Assembly: GCA_002724925.1 (NCBI GenBank) | Contig: PBQA01000020.1 | Span: 124,001-188,000, forward strand | DNA: 64,000 bases | Source of the DNA: Oceanospirillaceae bacterium | Lineage (GTDB): Bacteria; Pseudomonadota; Gammaproteobacteria; Pseudomonadales; Oceanobacteraceae | Reading direction: 5' to 3' | Shown here: one piece after another, positions 52,169 to 61,975 of the stretch | Numbering within the stretch: the stretch's first letter is position 1 | Layout: each line of letters begins with the position of its first letter | The notes under the pieces: model-generated | What the model saw: only the letters and a program-made list of their open reading frames with translations | Database searches by the model: none | What the model was told of the DNA's origin: nothing | Made by a program: the position numbers and the translations under genes

Positions 52169-54028
52169 ATGTTGAAAAGTCATTCTGGTAAGGCGGCTCT
52201 GGCCGTTGCTCTCGCCAGCCTTTCAGTTAGCGGTCATGCGGCCGAGCAGTGCAATCCGACGTCCACTGCAACCTGCGCTATTCCTTTCCCATCATCTTAC
52301 TGGATGGTTGATGATGCGATGAGCCCAACTGGCAAGACCATACAGGTCTCCAACACCATGATTCGCCCGGAAATTCTGGCCCAGCTGCCAGCCGACGAGG
52401 GCTTCACACCAGAAGGTATATTCAATGGTGCAAGTGGTTTTTCTGCCGCCAGTGCTGCTGTTTTCGAATTCAATAGCGCACCAGACGCGGCCACTCTGCC
52501 TGAGAATGGTGGTGCTGCCGTCGTCGCCATCGATCTTACAACCGCTAGCCGGGTTCCAGTTCGCGCCGTAATCAGTGAGTACTCACAGTCCGATAAGGTG
52601 AACGGTACTGCACACGTCGTTGAGGTTTATCCTCAGTCTCGATGGGAGTACGGGCACGAAATCGTAGTCGCGATCACGACAGATCTGGACTTAGAGTCGC
52701 CAGAAGCGGGCTTGGTATCGAAAATTTTGTCTGGTACCGCAGATCAACGTGCCTATACCCAGGACCTGATCTCCACTCTGACAGCGAACGGTGTAAATCC
52801 GTTGAGCGTACGTAACGCCACCCGTTTTCTCGTACGCGATCGCGCAGAAGTGATCGACCCAGTTTTCAACGCCGTTGCTGACGTTCGCGATCGCGAACAT
52901 CCAGTGCGTAATCTCGACGTCACGTACAACTACACCAACCGCAACGTTGCGGCGCGCGTTGAAGGTGAAGTTCTTATTTACAACTACCGGATGAAAAACG
53001 GTACTAGTGATGTGGATTACGACGCCGAGCCTATGGAGCAATGGGTTGAGTTCCGTCTGACTCTACCCGCAGCGTCGCGCGATGGTGCTGCGCCAGTTGC
53101 TCTGTATGCGCATGGTCTGGGCGCCAATAAAGAAAGTGATGGCGTGGTCTCTACCATGAATGCTGAAATCGGCGTTGCCACCTTCTCAATTGGTTTTCCA
53201 AATCATGGCGCACGCGGTGATGCGGATGGTGGCTACGTGTTAGCAAACGTCAGCACCGATAAGCTGGGCATCCCAGTGGGTATGATCAACCAGAACGCAA
53301 TCGACTTCGCATCAGCACATCGTGCGCTGGAAACCACGCTCTCAGACATTGACGTGGTTGGCGAGAAAAGCTGGCGCAGCTGGTATGGCAACAAAGCCGA
53401 TGGTGTTGCTGACATCGACTCAACTCAGGTCATGATGCAAGGTACCTCGCTTGGTGGCGTACTGGGTTCCACCTATGGCGCGATCAGCCCGACGATTAAA
53501 GGCGGCGTTTACCATGTCACTGGTGTCGGCGTGACCAGTATTCTGGCTAACTCGATTCTTTGGGTCCCTATGTTTTCAGATCTTGTGCCTTCCGAAGCTA
53601 ATGGTGCAGAAGCCATTATGCTGCGCGGTGCAATTCAGCAAACCCTGGACCACGGTGACTCGATCAACTACATAGATATGTTCCGTCACCCACAGCTTGG
53701 CAATGAGGCTCGCCCTCTGATGCTGACTAACGGTGCGGGCGACACGATCGTACCGAACTCGAGCAGTGTGGCTGCCGCTAACCTGGCCGACCTGCCTATT
53801 GTTGGTGAGCCGCTGTTTGATATGCCAGATGTGCGTGTTGAGAGTGACTTTGATGAAGGGGGTTACGGTATCCGTCACTACAAACCGGTTGTCGGAACCG
53901 TCCCTCTGATCTGGGAAGGTGAATTTGCAGAAGAGGCATCAAATGCCTCTGCGCACCTGATTTTTGCTCGCGCGTCGGATCGCCCTGATCAACAGGACTT
54001 CATTAAGCGCTTTATCTTTAAAGACTGA
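52169..54028 (+). CDS. Secreted lipase-like alpha/beta-hydrolase (VolA/Pla-1 cef type)
   Basis: Length is 619 residues from ATG 52169, preceded by CAGGGG. Signal peptide ends SVSGHAAEQ. N-terminal domain (about 25-280) with TATCAIPFPSSYWM, typical of large extracellular bacterial lipases. The hydrolase domain begins VALYAHGLGANKES; the nucleophile elbow is GTSLGG in VMMQGTSLGGVLGS, and a late NGAGDTIVP may give the acid. It is probably exported to the cell surface for fatty-acid ester release. No lipobox, unlike some surface lipases of the group. Confidence 0.78.
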   Translation: MLKSHSGKAALAVALASLSVSGHAAEQCNPTSTATCAIPFPSSYWMVDDAMSPTGKTIQVSNTMIRPEILAQLPADEGFTPEGIFNGASGFSAASAAVFEFNSAPDAATLPENGGAAVVAIDLTTASRVPVRAVISEYSQSDKVNGTAHVVEVYPQSRWEYGHEIVVAITTDLDLESPEAGLVSKILSGTADQRAYTQDLISTLTANGVNPLSVRNATRFLVRDRAEVIDPVFNAVADVRDREHPVRNLDVTYNYTNRNVAARVEGEVLIYNYRMKNGTSDVDYDAEPMEQWVEFRLTLPAASRDGAAPVALYAHGLGANKESDGVVSTMNAEIGVATFSIGFPNHGARGDADGGYVLANVSTDKLGIPVGMINQNAIDFASAHRALETTLSDIDVVGEKSWRSWYGNKADGVADIDSTQVMMQGTSLGGVLGSTYGAISPTIKGGVYHVTGVGVTSILANSILWVPMFSDLVPSEANGAEAIMLRGAIQQTLDHGDSINYIDMFRHPQLGNEARPLMLTNGAGDTIVPNSSSVAAANLADLPIVGEPLFDMPDVRVESDFDEGGYGIRHYKPVVGTVPLIWEGEFAEEASNASAHLIFARASDRPDQQDFIKRFIFKD

Positions 54029-54041
54029 AGACTCAACCATT

Positions 54042-54069
54042 AAAAAAGGAGGCGAAAGCCTCCTTTTTT
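54042..54069. terminator. Bidirectional terminator
   Basis: AAAAAAGGAGGC, loop GAAA, GCCTCCTTTTTT between convergent lipase-like gene and engB. Confidence 0.93.
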
Positions 54070-54090
54070 GTTGCCTGACTACAAATTTAC

Positions 54091-54720
54091 TCATTCCTGA
54101 GCAAGAAACGGCGCATCCAGCCAGCTCGTCAGTTTATTCTGAAGTATCTTCAAACCTTCACCGTTGTGGCTCGAAAAGGTCTGTACCGTCACCAGGTCTC
54201 CCAGATCAGCCACTGCTCGCTGAACTTTCAACATGGTACTTTTTGCCGGGCCCCGTTTCAGCTTATCAGCCTTCGTAAGCAAGATATGCACAGGCATACC
54301 CGCTTCAGCCGCCCAGTCGAGCATGGCGTTGTCAAATTCCTTTAGCGGATGACGAATGTCCATCAGGAGGACCAGCCCGCACAGCGCCTGACGACGATTC
54401 AGGTAGGTTTCGAGCTCCTTCTGCCACTCGTTCTTTGTCGCAAGAGGGACTTTCGCAAAGCCGTATCCGGGCAAATCGACCAGAGCCAGCTTGGTTTCTC
54501 CCAATCTGAAGAAGTTAATTAATTGAGTCCGACCGGGAGTTTTACTGGTGCGAGCCAGCTTCTTATTCCCCGTCAACGTATTGAGGGCGCTGGATTTACC
54601 GGCGTTGGAGCGCCCGGCAAAGGCCACCTCACGGATGATATCCGTAGGGCATTGGCTCAGTTTAGCGGCGCTCTTTTCGAACTCGGCGTTGGTGTAAATC
54701 AAGGTTTCCTGAGCTGACAT
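54091..54720 (-). CDS. engB: Ribosome biogenesis GTPase EngB (YihA/YsxC)
   Basis: Length is 209 residues. G1 GRSNAGKSS, switch [15 protein letters not shown]3 DLPGYGFA, G4 TKADKLK: complete. Assists 50S ribosome assembly. Divergent from the cytochrome genes. Normally close to polA in relatives; here separated by about 6 kb of accessory genes. Confidence 0.96.
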   Translation of the reverse strand: MSAQETLIYTNAEFEKSAAKLSQCPTDIIREVAFAGRSNAGKSSALNTLTGNKKLARTSKTPGRTQLINFFRLGETKLALVDLPGYGFAKVPLATKNEWQKELETYLNRRQALCGLVLLMDIRHPLKEFDNAMLDWAAEAGMPVHILLTKADKLKRGPAKSTMLKVQRAVADLGDLVTVQTFSSHNGEGLKILQNKLTSWLDAPFLAQE

Positions 54721-54864
54721 AGGGTATTGGTAATGACCGTCCGGAAAATAATGGTATATAATGAGCGCCCTTCAGCGCAGATCCTATTCTATCATAGAGG
54801 GATAATTCTGAAGTGGTGTGTTTGTCGGAAACCTGTGGCTATAACTGAAGAGAGAAATCAGACC

Positions 54865-55161
54865 ATGAAAAAACTGACACTACTCGCGGCCCTGACCGCC
54901 ACTTTGAGCGCCAACGTACAGGCGTTTGATGTTGAATCCAAATACACTCAGGCCTGTGCAGCCTGCCATAAAATGGCAGTCGCTGGTGCACCTAAAGCGT
55001 TCGACGCTGAAGCATGGGCGCCGCGCCTTGAGAAAGGCATGGACACTCTTGTACAGAGCGTGACAAATGGCCTGAATGCGATGCCTCCAAGAGGTCTCTG
55101 CATGGATTGTACTGCTGATCAGTACAAGGCTTTGATCGAATATATGTCAACGCCGAAATAA
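54865..55161 (+). CDS. Small periplasmic cytochrome c5-type protein
   Basis: Length is 98 residues from ATG 54865. Signal peptide ends ANVQA; heme-binding CAACH (31-35); a probable axial Met in AMPPRGLCMDC, which also holds a Cys pair, as in cytochromes c5. Electron carrier in the periplasm. It precedes the diheme cytochrome by 40 bp. Confidence 0.87.
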   Translation: MKKLTLLAALTATLSANVQAFDVESKYTQACAACHKMAVAGAPKAFDAEAWAPRLEKGMDTLVQSVTNGLNAMPPRGLCMDCTADQYKALIEYMSTPK

Positions 55162-55201
55162 TCGTACAAGTAACTAAGAACTATATCTGAAACTGGACCT
55201 G

Positions 55202-55807
55202 ATGATGAAAAACCTGTTGATTAGCCTCATTCTGTCTGCCGGCCTCGTATCCGTCGCCCACGCGGGTGATGCCGAAGCTGGTAAAGCGAAATCTGCTACC
55301 TGCGCCGCCTGTCATGGTGCCGACGGTAACAGCATGGCGCCGACCTTCCCTAAAATCGCTGGCCAGGGAGAGCGCTACCTGATCAAACAGATCACTGATA
55401 TCCGTGATGGTAATCGTCAGGCTCCAGCAATGATGCCTTTCGTGACCGGTCTGTCGGATGAAGATATCGCAGACTTGGCGGCATACTTCACCGAGCAGGC
55501 ACCTACTGCCGGTGGCGCAAAAGAAGAGCTGGCCGAACTGGGTGAGCGTATTTACCGTGGTGGTATCGCTGAAAAGAACGTACCTGCGTGTCTGGCCTGT
55601 CATGGCCCTGCGGGTAAAGGCGTTGAAGCTGCTGGCTTCCCACGTCTCGCCGGTCAGCATGATGTTTATACATCAATGCAGCTGACTGCGTTCAGCAACG
55701 GCGAGCGCACCAATGATGGTGACAGCAAAATGATGCGTGATATTGCGTATCGCCTGCATGCTAAAGAAATCGAAGCGGTTTCTTCTTACATCCAGGGCCT
55801 GCGTTAA
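55202..55807 (+). CDS. Diheme cytochrome c4
   Basis: Length is 201 residues. Signal peptide ends VAHA. Two similar domains, each with a heme site: CAACHG (34-39) and CLACHG (about 127-132), with axial Met in MMPF and KMMRD regions. Cytochrome c4 donates electrons to terminal oxidases such as cbb3. Conserved beside dsbA and engB. Confidence 0.93.
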   Translation: MMKNLLISLILSAGLVSVAHAGDAEAGKAKSATCAACHGADGNSMAPTFPKIAGQGERYLIKQITDIRDGNRQAPAMMPFVTGLSDEDIADLAAYFTEQAPTAGGAKEELAELGERIYRGGIAEKNVPACLACHGPAGKGVEAAGFPRLAGQHDVYTSMQLTAFSNGERTNDGDSKMMRDIAYRLHAKEIEAVSSYIQGLR

Positions 55808-55821
55808 GCAGAGAAAACAAG

Positions 55822-55847
55822 AAGGTGGCCTCGGCCACCTTTTTTTA
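55822..55847 (+). terminator. Terminator after cytochrome c4 gene
   Basis: AAGGTGGCC, TC, GGCCACCTT followed by a T-run. Confidence 0.9.
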
Positions 55848-55964
55848 TGCCCGCATTTTCTACAATGTCAGCCAGATTGACAAAGCTTTGCGCAGCCAGT
55901 CTGGCCGCACGCGGGCTTTCTGGGCAGAATAAAAACTATCTTACATACTCAATTGGGAGCGATG

Positions 55965-56594
55965 ATGCTTTCTTCTTTCAAGAAATGGATGGCAGCAGCC
56001 TTAGTAACAGTCGCATCGGTCGCATCTGCGGCAGATTATGAAGCCGGAAAGCACTACCGTGTACTGGAAAACCCAGTCGCAGTAATGCAAGACGGGCAGA
56101 TTCACGTCGAAGAAGCCTTCTGGTATGGCTGTTCTCACTGCTTCAGCCTGGAGTCAGTCATCGTCCCGTGGAAAAAGACTCTGGCTAAAGACGTCACCTT
56201 CTCTCGCGTTCCTGCCATGTTTGGTCGCGCCTGGGTTGTTCATGCGCAGCTATACTACACAGCCGATGCCTTAGGTGTGCTGGATCAGGTACACAGCGAT
56301 ATCTTCAATGCGATTCATCTTCAGAAAGTACGCCTTCTGACCAAAGAAGAGCAACGTGACTTCCTGATGACGAAAGCCGATGTCTCGGCTGAAGACTTCG
56401 ATAAAGCCTACGAGTCATTCGCCGTGCGTTCGAAAATGACACGTGGCGATAAGCGTGTACGTGCGTTCGAGATCAGTGGTGTACCAACATTGGTAGTTAA
56501 TGGTCAGTACATCGTTGATACCAGCTCTGCCGGTAGTCAGGAAGATATGGTTAAAGTCGTCGACTACCTGATCGAACAGGAACGTAACCGCTAA
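55965..56594 (+). CDS. dsbA: Thiol:disulfide interchange protein DsbA
   Basis: Length is 209 residues from ATG 55965, 5 bp after GGGAG; the ATG at 55962 is too close to the ribosome site. Signal peptide ends VASAA. The active site is FWYGCSHCF (Cys56, Cys59), that is C-S-H-C instead of the usual C-P-H-C. The cis-proline loop ISGVPTLVVNG is present. It introduces disulphide bonds in the periplasm. The Ser in the dipeptide should shift the redox potential or kinetics. Confidence 0.93.
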   Translation: MLSSFKKWMAAALVTVASVASAADYEAGKHYRVLENPVAVMQDGQIHVEEAFWYGCSHCFSLESVIVPWKKTLAKDVTFSRVPAMFGRAWVVHAQLYYTADALGVLDQVHSDIFNAIHLQKVRLLTKEEQRDFLMTKADVSAEDFDKAYESFAVRSKMTRGDKRVRAFEISGVPTLVVNGQYIVDTSSAGSQEDMVKVVDYLIEQERNR

Positions 56595-56600
56595 TCGGCT

Positions 56601-57380
56601 GTGCCTGAGCTCACCTCATTAAGGGCGTTCACGGAGCTACCCTGCTCTCCTGAACGCCTGAGATTACTGACCTTCAATATGCAAGTCGGTATCCGTACCG
56701 GCGGTTACCATCATTATTTGCTGCGCAGCTGGCAGCATTTCCTTCCCTTTCAGGCTCGTGAATCGGCGTTAGATAACATCGCGGACCTTGTCCGGCCCTT
56801 TGATCTGGTTGCCTTGCAGGAAGCAGACGGAGGCAGTTGGCGCAGTGGACGCCAGAATCAGATCCAGAGCATCGCTGAACTTGCTGGCTTTGAGCATTGG
56901 CACCATCAGGTGAACCGCAATCTTGGGCGTTTTGCCCAGCATTCCAATGGAGTGCTCTGCCGCAACCGGGCCTTCAGTGTTGAGCGCCACCCGCTTCCGG
57001 GCTTACCGGGCCGGGGCATGATGATTCTGCGTTACGGTGACCCCGAAGACCCGCTGGTAGTCGCAGTTACTCACCTGGCTTTGCGTAAGCAAACGCAGTT
57101 CAGCCAGATCCGCTATCTGGTTGATGTGCTCGCTGATGCGCGAAAAGTCGTCATCATGGGAGACCTGAATCAGGAGAGCGAATGGCTTCTTCAGCAAAGT
57201 CCTCTCAAAGGGCTGAACCTGCACCCCATCGCAGATGAACTCCCCACCTACCCTAGCTGGCAACCTGCGCGCGGAATTGATCATATTCTGGTCAGCGACA
57301 ATATCCCCCTTCATCGGATTGCGGTCATTGACCATCCGCAGTCCGATCACCTGCCTGTGGCTGCAGAAATAGGGCTATAA
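56601..57380 (+). CDS. Endonuclease/exonuclease/phosphatase family protein
   Basis: Length is 259 residues from GTG 56601, 6 bp after the dsbA stop. EEP-fold motifs: LLTFNMQVG, VALQEADGG, VVIMGDLNQE, GIDHILVS and QSDHLPVAAE. No signal peptide. It may be a phosphodiesterase or phosphatase; substrate unknown. The placement between dsbA and a GGDEF gene is as I recall from Pseudomonas. Confidence 0.88.
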   Translation: MPELTSLRAFTELPCSPERLRLLTFNMQVGIRTGGYHHYLLRSWQHFLPFQARESALDNIADLVRPFDLVALQEADGGSWRSGRQNQIQSIAELAGFEHWHHQVNRNLGRFAQHSNGVLCRNRAFSVERHPLPGLPGRGMMILRYGDPEDPLVVAVTHLALRKQTQFSQIRYLVDVLADARKVVIMGDLNQESEWLLQQSPLKGLNLHPIADELPTYPSWQPARGIDHILVSDNIPLHRIAVIDHPQSDHLPVAAEIGL

Positions 57381-57462
57381 AAGTCCGAATCAACCCAGCG
57401 GACTGTCCAAACGCGACTATACTCAAGTAACAACCATCTGAGAATCGTCTTCGGGAAGTAGC

Positions 57463-59124
57463 ATGGCGGTAACAAAGCAGGGACCCTCCGATCTTCAATG
57501 GAGGGATAAGTACCTGACCCTCAATGAAAAATACGACAAACTCAAACTTCAGGTAGGCACCAGAAACGAGCAGCTGCGGCGTGGGCTGGTACTGGTATCA
57601 CTGCTGGCAGAAGGTCAGTCGGCACCGCTTGATCAGACTCTGGCAGATCTTCGGGAGTCGATGCGAGGCTCCACCAGTGATCTGAACAAAACGATGAATA
57701 CACTCAATGGCCAGATCAAAGAATACGATCTGAGCCAGGCCGAACATTCCGCGGCACTCGCCGAGAAGATCAGCCTGATGGCTGAGAAGCTTTGTCACTG
57801 CCAGATACCCAAGAAATTAGTGAGTGACGTTCGTGCTTTGCGGAAGGCTGCGCCAGAGGCTCTCAATGACTGGCAGGGCTATTCCCACCAGCTTGAGGGC
57901 TGGGCGGGCGTACTGGCAACACTGGTAGCGCTCGATGAATCCTCAGACGATAGTGCCAAAGGCCCTTGGTGGAAGAAGGTATTTTCAAAAGAGAAACCTT
58001 CACCTGACGCGGTCGAAGAGGCCGATTCTCAATCCGTTTCCGACGATGTCGCCGACAATGACGAGCCCGCGGAGCCGGGCTTCTCTACGATTGCTAGAGA
58101 AGTCGCCAGTGCATTGAATGGCCTGATATCACGCCTCGTAGTGCCCGAACGATTACACCAACGCTCTGACGAACTACAAAAAAGACTGGATGACGGGCTG
58201 CACTGGTATGAGTTTGTCAGCGTACTCGAAGATACCTCTCAGTTTTTACTCGACTGTCTGGGCTCTGGGCAAGAGGAATTCGAACGATTTCTGCATAGTC
58301 TCGATCAGCGCCTTCAAGCGATTCAGACCATGGTGTCTGACGCTAATTCAGGTCAGGCCGACCGCGAAGATGCACGTACGAGCCTCGAGACCATGGTCAG
58401 AGACCAGATTGATGATATTCGCGGCGTAGTGAATGGTCTCGGAGATCTCGGGGAGTTAGGTTCTAGCGTCCGGGACCATCTGACGACGATTGTCCGTGCC
58501 ATGGAGCACTATCAGGAAGTCGAGTCACAACGGGAAGCTCGTCTGGCAGAGCAGCTTGAAGTGCTGCAGAACCGCCTCTCGGAAATGGAAGCCGAAGCCT
58601 CTCAGGCGCGCCAGATCATTGAAGATCAGAAAAAACGGGCAACCCTCGATCACCTGACCGGGCTCCCCAACCGCGCAGCCTATGAAGTTCAGCTAGGAGA
58701 AGAGCTGATGAAACGCAGTCGCGGTGGCCGGTCACTCTCTTTTATCATCTGCGACGTGGATCATTTCAAGCACATTAATGATAACTATGGCCACATCGCC
58801 GGCGACAAAGTCCTGCAACTGATCGCCAGCACGCTGAGGAAGAACCTTCGCGATACCGATTTTATCGCACGTTATGGCGGTGAAGAGTTCGTGGTTCTGC
58901 TACCCGGCACTCAGGCTGATGGCGCCGCCGGAGTCGCAGAGAAGCTACGCGCCAGCATCGAAGCTTGCCCGTTTAACTTCCGCGGAGAGCGAGTGTCCAT
59001 CACTATGTCATTCGGTATCAGTGAATTTCGCGCTCTGGAATCCACTGAGATGGTCTTTGATCGGGCAGATAAGGCACTTTACGAGGCCAAAAAGTCTGGC
59101 CGTAACCGCGCGGTGATCGCCTGA
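57463..59124 (+). CDS. Diguanylate cyclase with N-terminal helical sensor region
   Basis: Length is 553 residues, no transmembrane helix. Residues 1-375 are helical and partly coiled coil, with an acidic linker (about 178-205). The GGDEF domain (about 385-553) has DHLTGLPNRAAYE, CDVDHFKHINDNYGH and the active GGEEF (472-476). The inhibitory site RxxD (RDTD, 463-466) is present, so the enzyme can be feedback-inhibited by cyclic di-GMP. The N-terminal pattern (LRRGLVLVSLLAEGQ) resembles a Pseudomonas cyclase at the same locus. Confidence 0.92.
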   Translation: MAVTKQGPSDLQWRDKYLTLNEKYDKLKLQVGTRNEQLRRGLVLVSLLAEGQSAPLDQTLADLRESMRGSTSDLNKTMNTLNGQIKEYDLSQAEHSAALAEKISLMAEKLCHCQIPKKLVSDVRALRKAAPEALNDWQGYSHQLEGWAGVLATLVALDESSDDSAKGPWWKKVFSKEKPSPDAVEEADSQSVSDDVADNDEPAEPGFSTIAREVASALNGLISRLVVPERLHQRSDELQKRLDDGLHWYEFVSVLEDTSQFLLDCLGSGQEEFERFLHSLDQRLQAIQTMVSDANSGQADREDARTSLETMVRDQIDDIRGVVNGLGDLGELGSSVRDHLTTIVRAMEHYQEVESQREARLAEQLEVLQNRLSEMEAEASQARQIIEDQKKRATLDHLTGLPNRAAYEVQLGEELMKRSRGGRSLSFIICDVDHFKHINDNYGHIAGDKVLQLIASTLRKNLRDTDFIARYGGEEFVVLLPGTQADGAAGVAEKLRASIEACPFNFRGERVSITMSFGISEFRALESTEMVFDRADKALYEAKKSGRNRAVIA

Positions 59125-59213
59125 AACTAAAAGCCATAATGAAGGTGCAACTTTGCCAGCCCAGCAGGCATCAGATATAGTTCGCCGCTGGAATTCTGGA
59201 AGGTTTGAGTATC

Positions 59214-61028
59214 ATGTGTGGAATCGTTGGTGCCGTTGCACAGCGCGATATTGTTGAGATCCTGCTCGAAGGTTTACGTCGCCTTGAGTACCGCGGATAC
59301 GACTCCGCTGGCGTTGCTGTCATCAATGAGTCACAGAACCTCCGGCGTGTACGCCGCATGGGAAAGGTGCAGACACTGGCAGACGCGATCGCCGAGTCAC
59401 CGACACCCGGTGGCACAGGGATCGCTCACACCCGCTGGGCCACCCACGGAGAACCTTCCGAAGATAACGCCCACCCGCATGTATCCGGTGATATCGCCGT
59501 TGTTCACAACGGTATCATTGAGAATCACGAAAAGCTGCGAGAAGAGCTTCAGGATCAAGGCTATACCTTTACCTCCCAGACAGACACAGAAGTCATCGCC
59601 CACCTGGTAGAACGCGAGCTACGTGACTCAACCAGCCTGCTGAATGCGGTAATGGCAGCCAGATCGTTACTTGAAGGCGCGTATGGCATGGTGGTAATAA
59701 ACCGTACAGATCCTGAGCGTATGGTTGTTGCGCGCTCAGGCTCACCCCTGGTGATCGGCCACGGCATTGGTGAGAATTTCATAGCCTCCGATCAGTTAGC
59801 CCTGCTTCCGGTTACCCGCAAATTCTCCTATCTGGAAGAGGGAGATGTCGCAGAAATCACCCGCACAGCAATCCGTATTTTTGATGCGGGTAATGAACCA
59901 GCTATCCGCGAAGCTCACGAGTCTGACGTCGAGCATGACGCTGGCGACAAAGGCGAATTCCGTCATCACATGATGAAGGAAATCTACGAGCAGCCGGTTG
60001 CGATCGCAAACACACTCGAAGGCCGCTTAGTAGCAGGAAAACTCAACCTTGAATCCCTCGGTGATCTGAGCAACATTGACCAGGTTCAGATCATTGCCTG
60101 CGGCACCAGCTATCACGCTGGTATGACCGCTCGTTATTGGATCGAAGAGCTTGCAGGCATCGCCTGCAACGTCGAGATCGCGTCGGAATTCCGCTACCGC
60201 AAGTCAGTCGTACGCCCTAATAGCCTTCTGGTTACAATCTCACAAAGCGGTGAAACAGCCGATACGCTTGCCGCGCTGCGACTCGCAAAAGAAACCGGCT
60301 ATGGCCGCACGATCACAATTTGCAATGTGCCCGGTTCATCCCTCGTCCGCGAATCGGATATGGCTCTGCTCACCCGAGCCGGCGCTGAAATTGGCGTCGC
60401 CTCAACCAAGGCCTTCACAACTCAGCTGACCGCACTGATGCTTCTGACGGCGGGCCTCGGACGAGCTAATGGCATAAACAAAGACAGCGAGGACCGTATC
60501 GCTGAGGCTCTGCTGAAGCTGCCAGCGCTGATTGAAAAAGCGATCAGCATGGACAGCGCAATTAAAGATCTGGCCGAGAATTTCGCCGAGAAACAGCATG
60601 CTCTGTTTCTTGGCCGTGGTGATCAGTATCCGATTGCGATGGAAGGCGCCCTGAAGCTGAAAGAAATCAGCTATATTCACGCTGAAGCCTATGCAGCAGG
60701 CGAACTCAAACACGGCCCGCTGGCGTTAATTGATTCAGAAATGCCGATCATCGTCGTGGCGCCCAACAACGAACTGATTGAAAAGCTGAAGTCGAATATT
60801 GAGGAAGTCCGCGCCCGCGGTGGTGAGCTGTTTGTTTTTGCCGATGAAAAACTCAGCATCAGGCCCGAGAGCAATATGAAGGTCATGAGCGTACCGCACT
60901 GCGACGATATCATTGCGCCTGTGGTATATACGCTGCCGCTGCAACTACTAAGCTATCATGTCGCCGTTATCAAAGGCACTGACGTGGATCAGCCACGGAA
61001 TCTGGCCAAGTCGGTGACGGTTGAGTAG
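59214..61028 (+). CDS. glmS: Glutamine-fructose-6-phosphate aminotransferase
   Basis: Length is 604 residues from ATG 59214, with GGAAGG 10 bp upstream. Starts [10 protein letters not shown], so Cys becomes the N-terminal nucleophile. Glutaminase domain (1-240), then two sugar-isomerase domains ([36 protein letters not shown]). Ends ...LAKSVTVE as expected. Makes glucosamine-6-phosphate for peptidoglycan and LPS. No glmS ribozyme is seen in the 90-bp leader. Confidence 0.97.
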   Translation: MCGIVGAVAQRDIVEILLEGLRRLEYRGYDSAGVAVINESQNLRRVRRMGKVQTLADAIAESPTPGGTGIAHTRWATHGEPSEDNAHPHVSGDIAVVHNGIIENHEKLREELQDQGYTFTSQTDTEVIAHLVERELRDSTSLLNAVMAARSLLEGAYGMVVINRTDPERMVVARSGSPLVIGHGIGENFIASDQLALLPVTRKFSYLEEGDVAEITRTAIRIFDAGNEPAIREAHESDVEHDAGDKGEFRHHMMKEIYEQPVAIANTLEGRLVAGKLNLESLGDLSNIDQVQIIACGTSYHAGMTARYWIEELAGIACNVEIASEFRYRKSVVRPNSLLVTISQSGETADTLAALRLAKETGYGRTITICNVPGSSLVRESDMALLTRAGAEIGVASTKAFTTQLTALMLLTAGLGRANGINKDSEDRIAEALLKLPALIEKAISMDSAIKDLAENFAEKQHALFLGRGDQYPIAMEGALKLKEISYIHAEAYAAGELKHGPLALIDSEMPIIVVAPNNELIEKLKSNIEEVRARGGELFVFADEKLSIRPESNMKVMSVPHCDDIIAPVVYTLPLQLLSYHVAVIKGTDVDQPRNLAKSVTVE

Positions 61029-61036
61029 CAAAGACA

Positions 61037-61954
61037 TCAAAACTTCCAGCTCAGCTCACTGTTCAATCTGAATTGCCGGTAGTCTGCTACCGGCAAGTTC
61101 GAATGATACTCATCACCACCGATATCGCCTTCAAATGTGAAACCACGCCCAATAGCCCATTTAAGACCAGCGGATATACGTAACCGGTCGTCCTGACGCC
61201 GCTCACCTATTTCAGACCAAACGGCTTCATAACGTCGACGTTCCAAACTTCCTTGCAAATAATACTTCACTTTGCCTGAACGTAGCTTCCAGCGCAGACG
61301 AGTGTTAATCGCATCGTATCCAAATGGCTCTGAGCGGGTATCCTCATGACGGAATACAGTCCGCAATGAAAGGTAGTTAAGAGTACGGTTGAACATCCAG
61401 TAAACGGTGGCCCGACCACCGAGCTGGGTTGCATCACGTTCAGGGTAGAGCTGAAATCGTTTATCCCCAATGTCCAGCTGTCCACGAACATAGAGACGGT
61501 CAGTGAAAAAGTACCCCCAGGCCGGGCTCAATCGGCGAATGTGCATGAAGGTCTTACCCTCCAGATCTGCACGGGCGATAAGACCAACCAGGTCTGTTGT
61601 ATGCGCCGCACGGTTGTAGCTGGCACGAAGATAGGCAGAATGGATGTCGGTATCGAACTCTACTGCTTGCTGCCAGCTGGTCGCTGAATAGTCATATCGA
61701 GCCTGCCAGTCAGGACCAGCGCCCTTACTCGATTCCCAACCGACAAATGCACTTTTCGCCAACGCCCAGTCACCGGAGTTTTGGGTCGTGGTGTCAGCCT
61801 CTGGGAGGATATTGCTGTCATACTCTACGGCCAGGGAGATTCCAGCTTCAATGCTTGCATATGAGGTGAGCGGAAGACCAAACAATCCGACGAGCAAGAG
61901 GGCGATCACAACCGTGATAGCCCTCTCGTAACAACCTGACACTAGTGCCCTCAC
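61037..61954 (-). CDS. Outer-membrane beta-barrel protein of unknown role
   Basis: Length is 305 residues. Signal peptide (about 12-33, ending SYASI). The rest alternates polar and hydrophobic residues with many aromatic girdle positions and ends in LSWKF, a barrel C-terminus. I recognise no specific family; the start SLAVEYDSNILPEAD recalls barrels of about 14 strands of unassigned function. It is the last gene of the minus-strand group with the DUF5666 lipoprotein 21 bp upstream. Confidence 0.7.
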   Translation of the reverse strand: MRALVSGCYERAITVVIALLLVGLFGLPLTSYASIEAGISLAVEYDSNILPEADTTTQNSGDWALAKSAFVGWESSKGAGPDWQARYDYSATSWQQAVEFDTDIHSAYLRASYNRAAHTTDLVGLIARADLEGKTFMHIRRLSPAWGYFFTDRLYVRGQLDIGDKRFQLYPERDATQLGGRATVYWMFNRTLNYLSLRTVFRHEDTRSEPFGYDAINTRLRWKLRSGKVKYYLQGSLERRRYEAVWSEIGERRQDDRLRISAGLKWAIGRGFTFEGDIGGDEYHSNLPVADYRQFRLNSELSWKF

Positions 61955-61975
61955 TGATGGGGAAGCTTCGGCTGG

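Noticed and set aside
59125-59213. glmS ribozyme
   Set aside because: The leader is only 90 bp and shows none of the ribozyme core; such ribozymes are also typical of Gram-positives.
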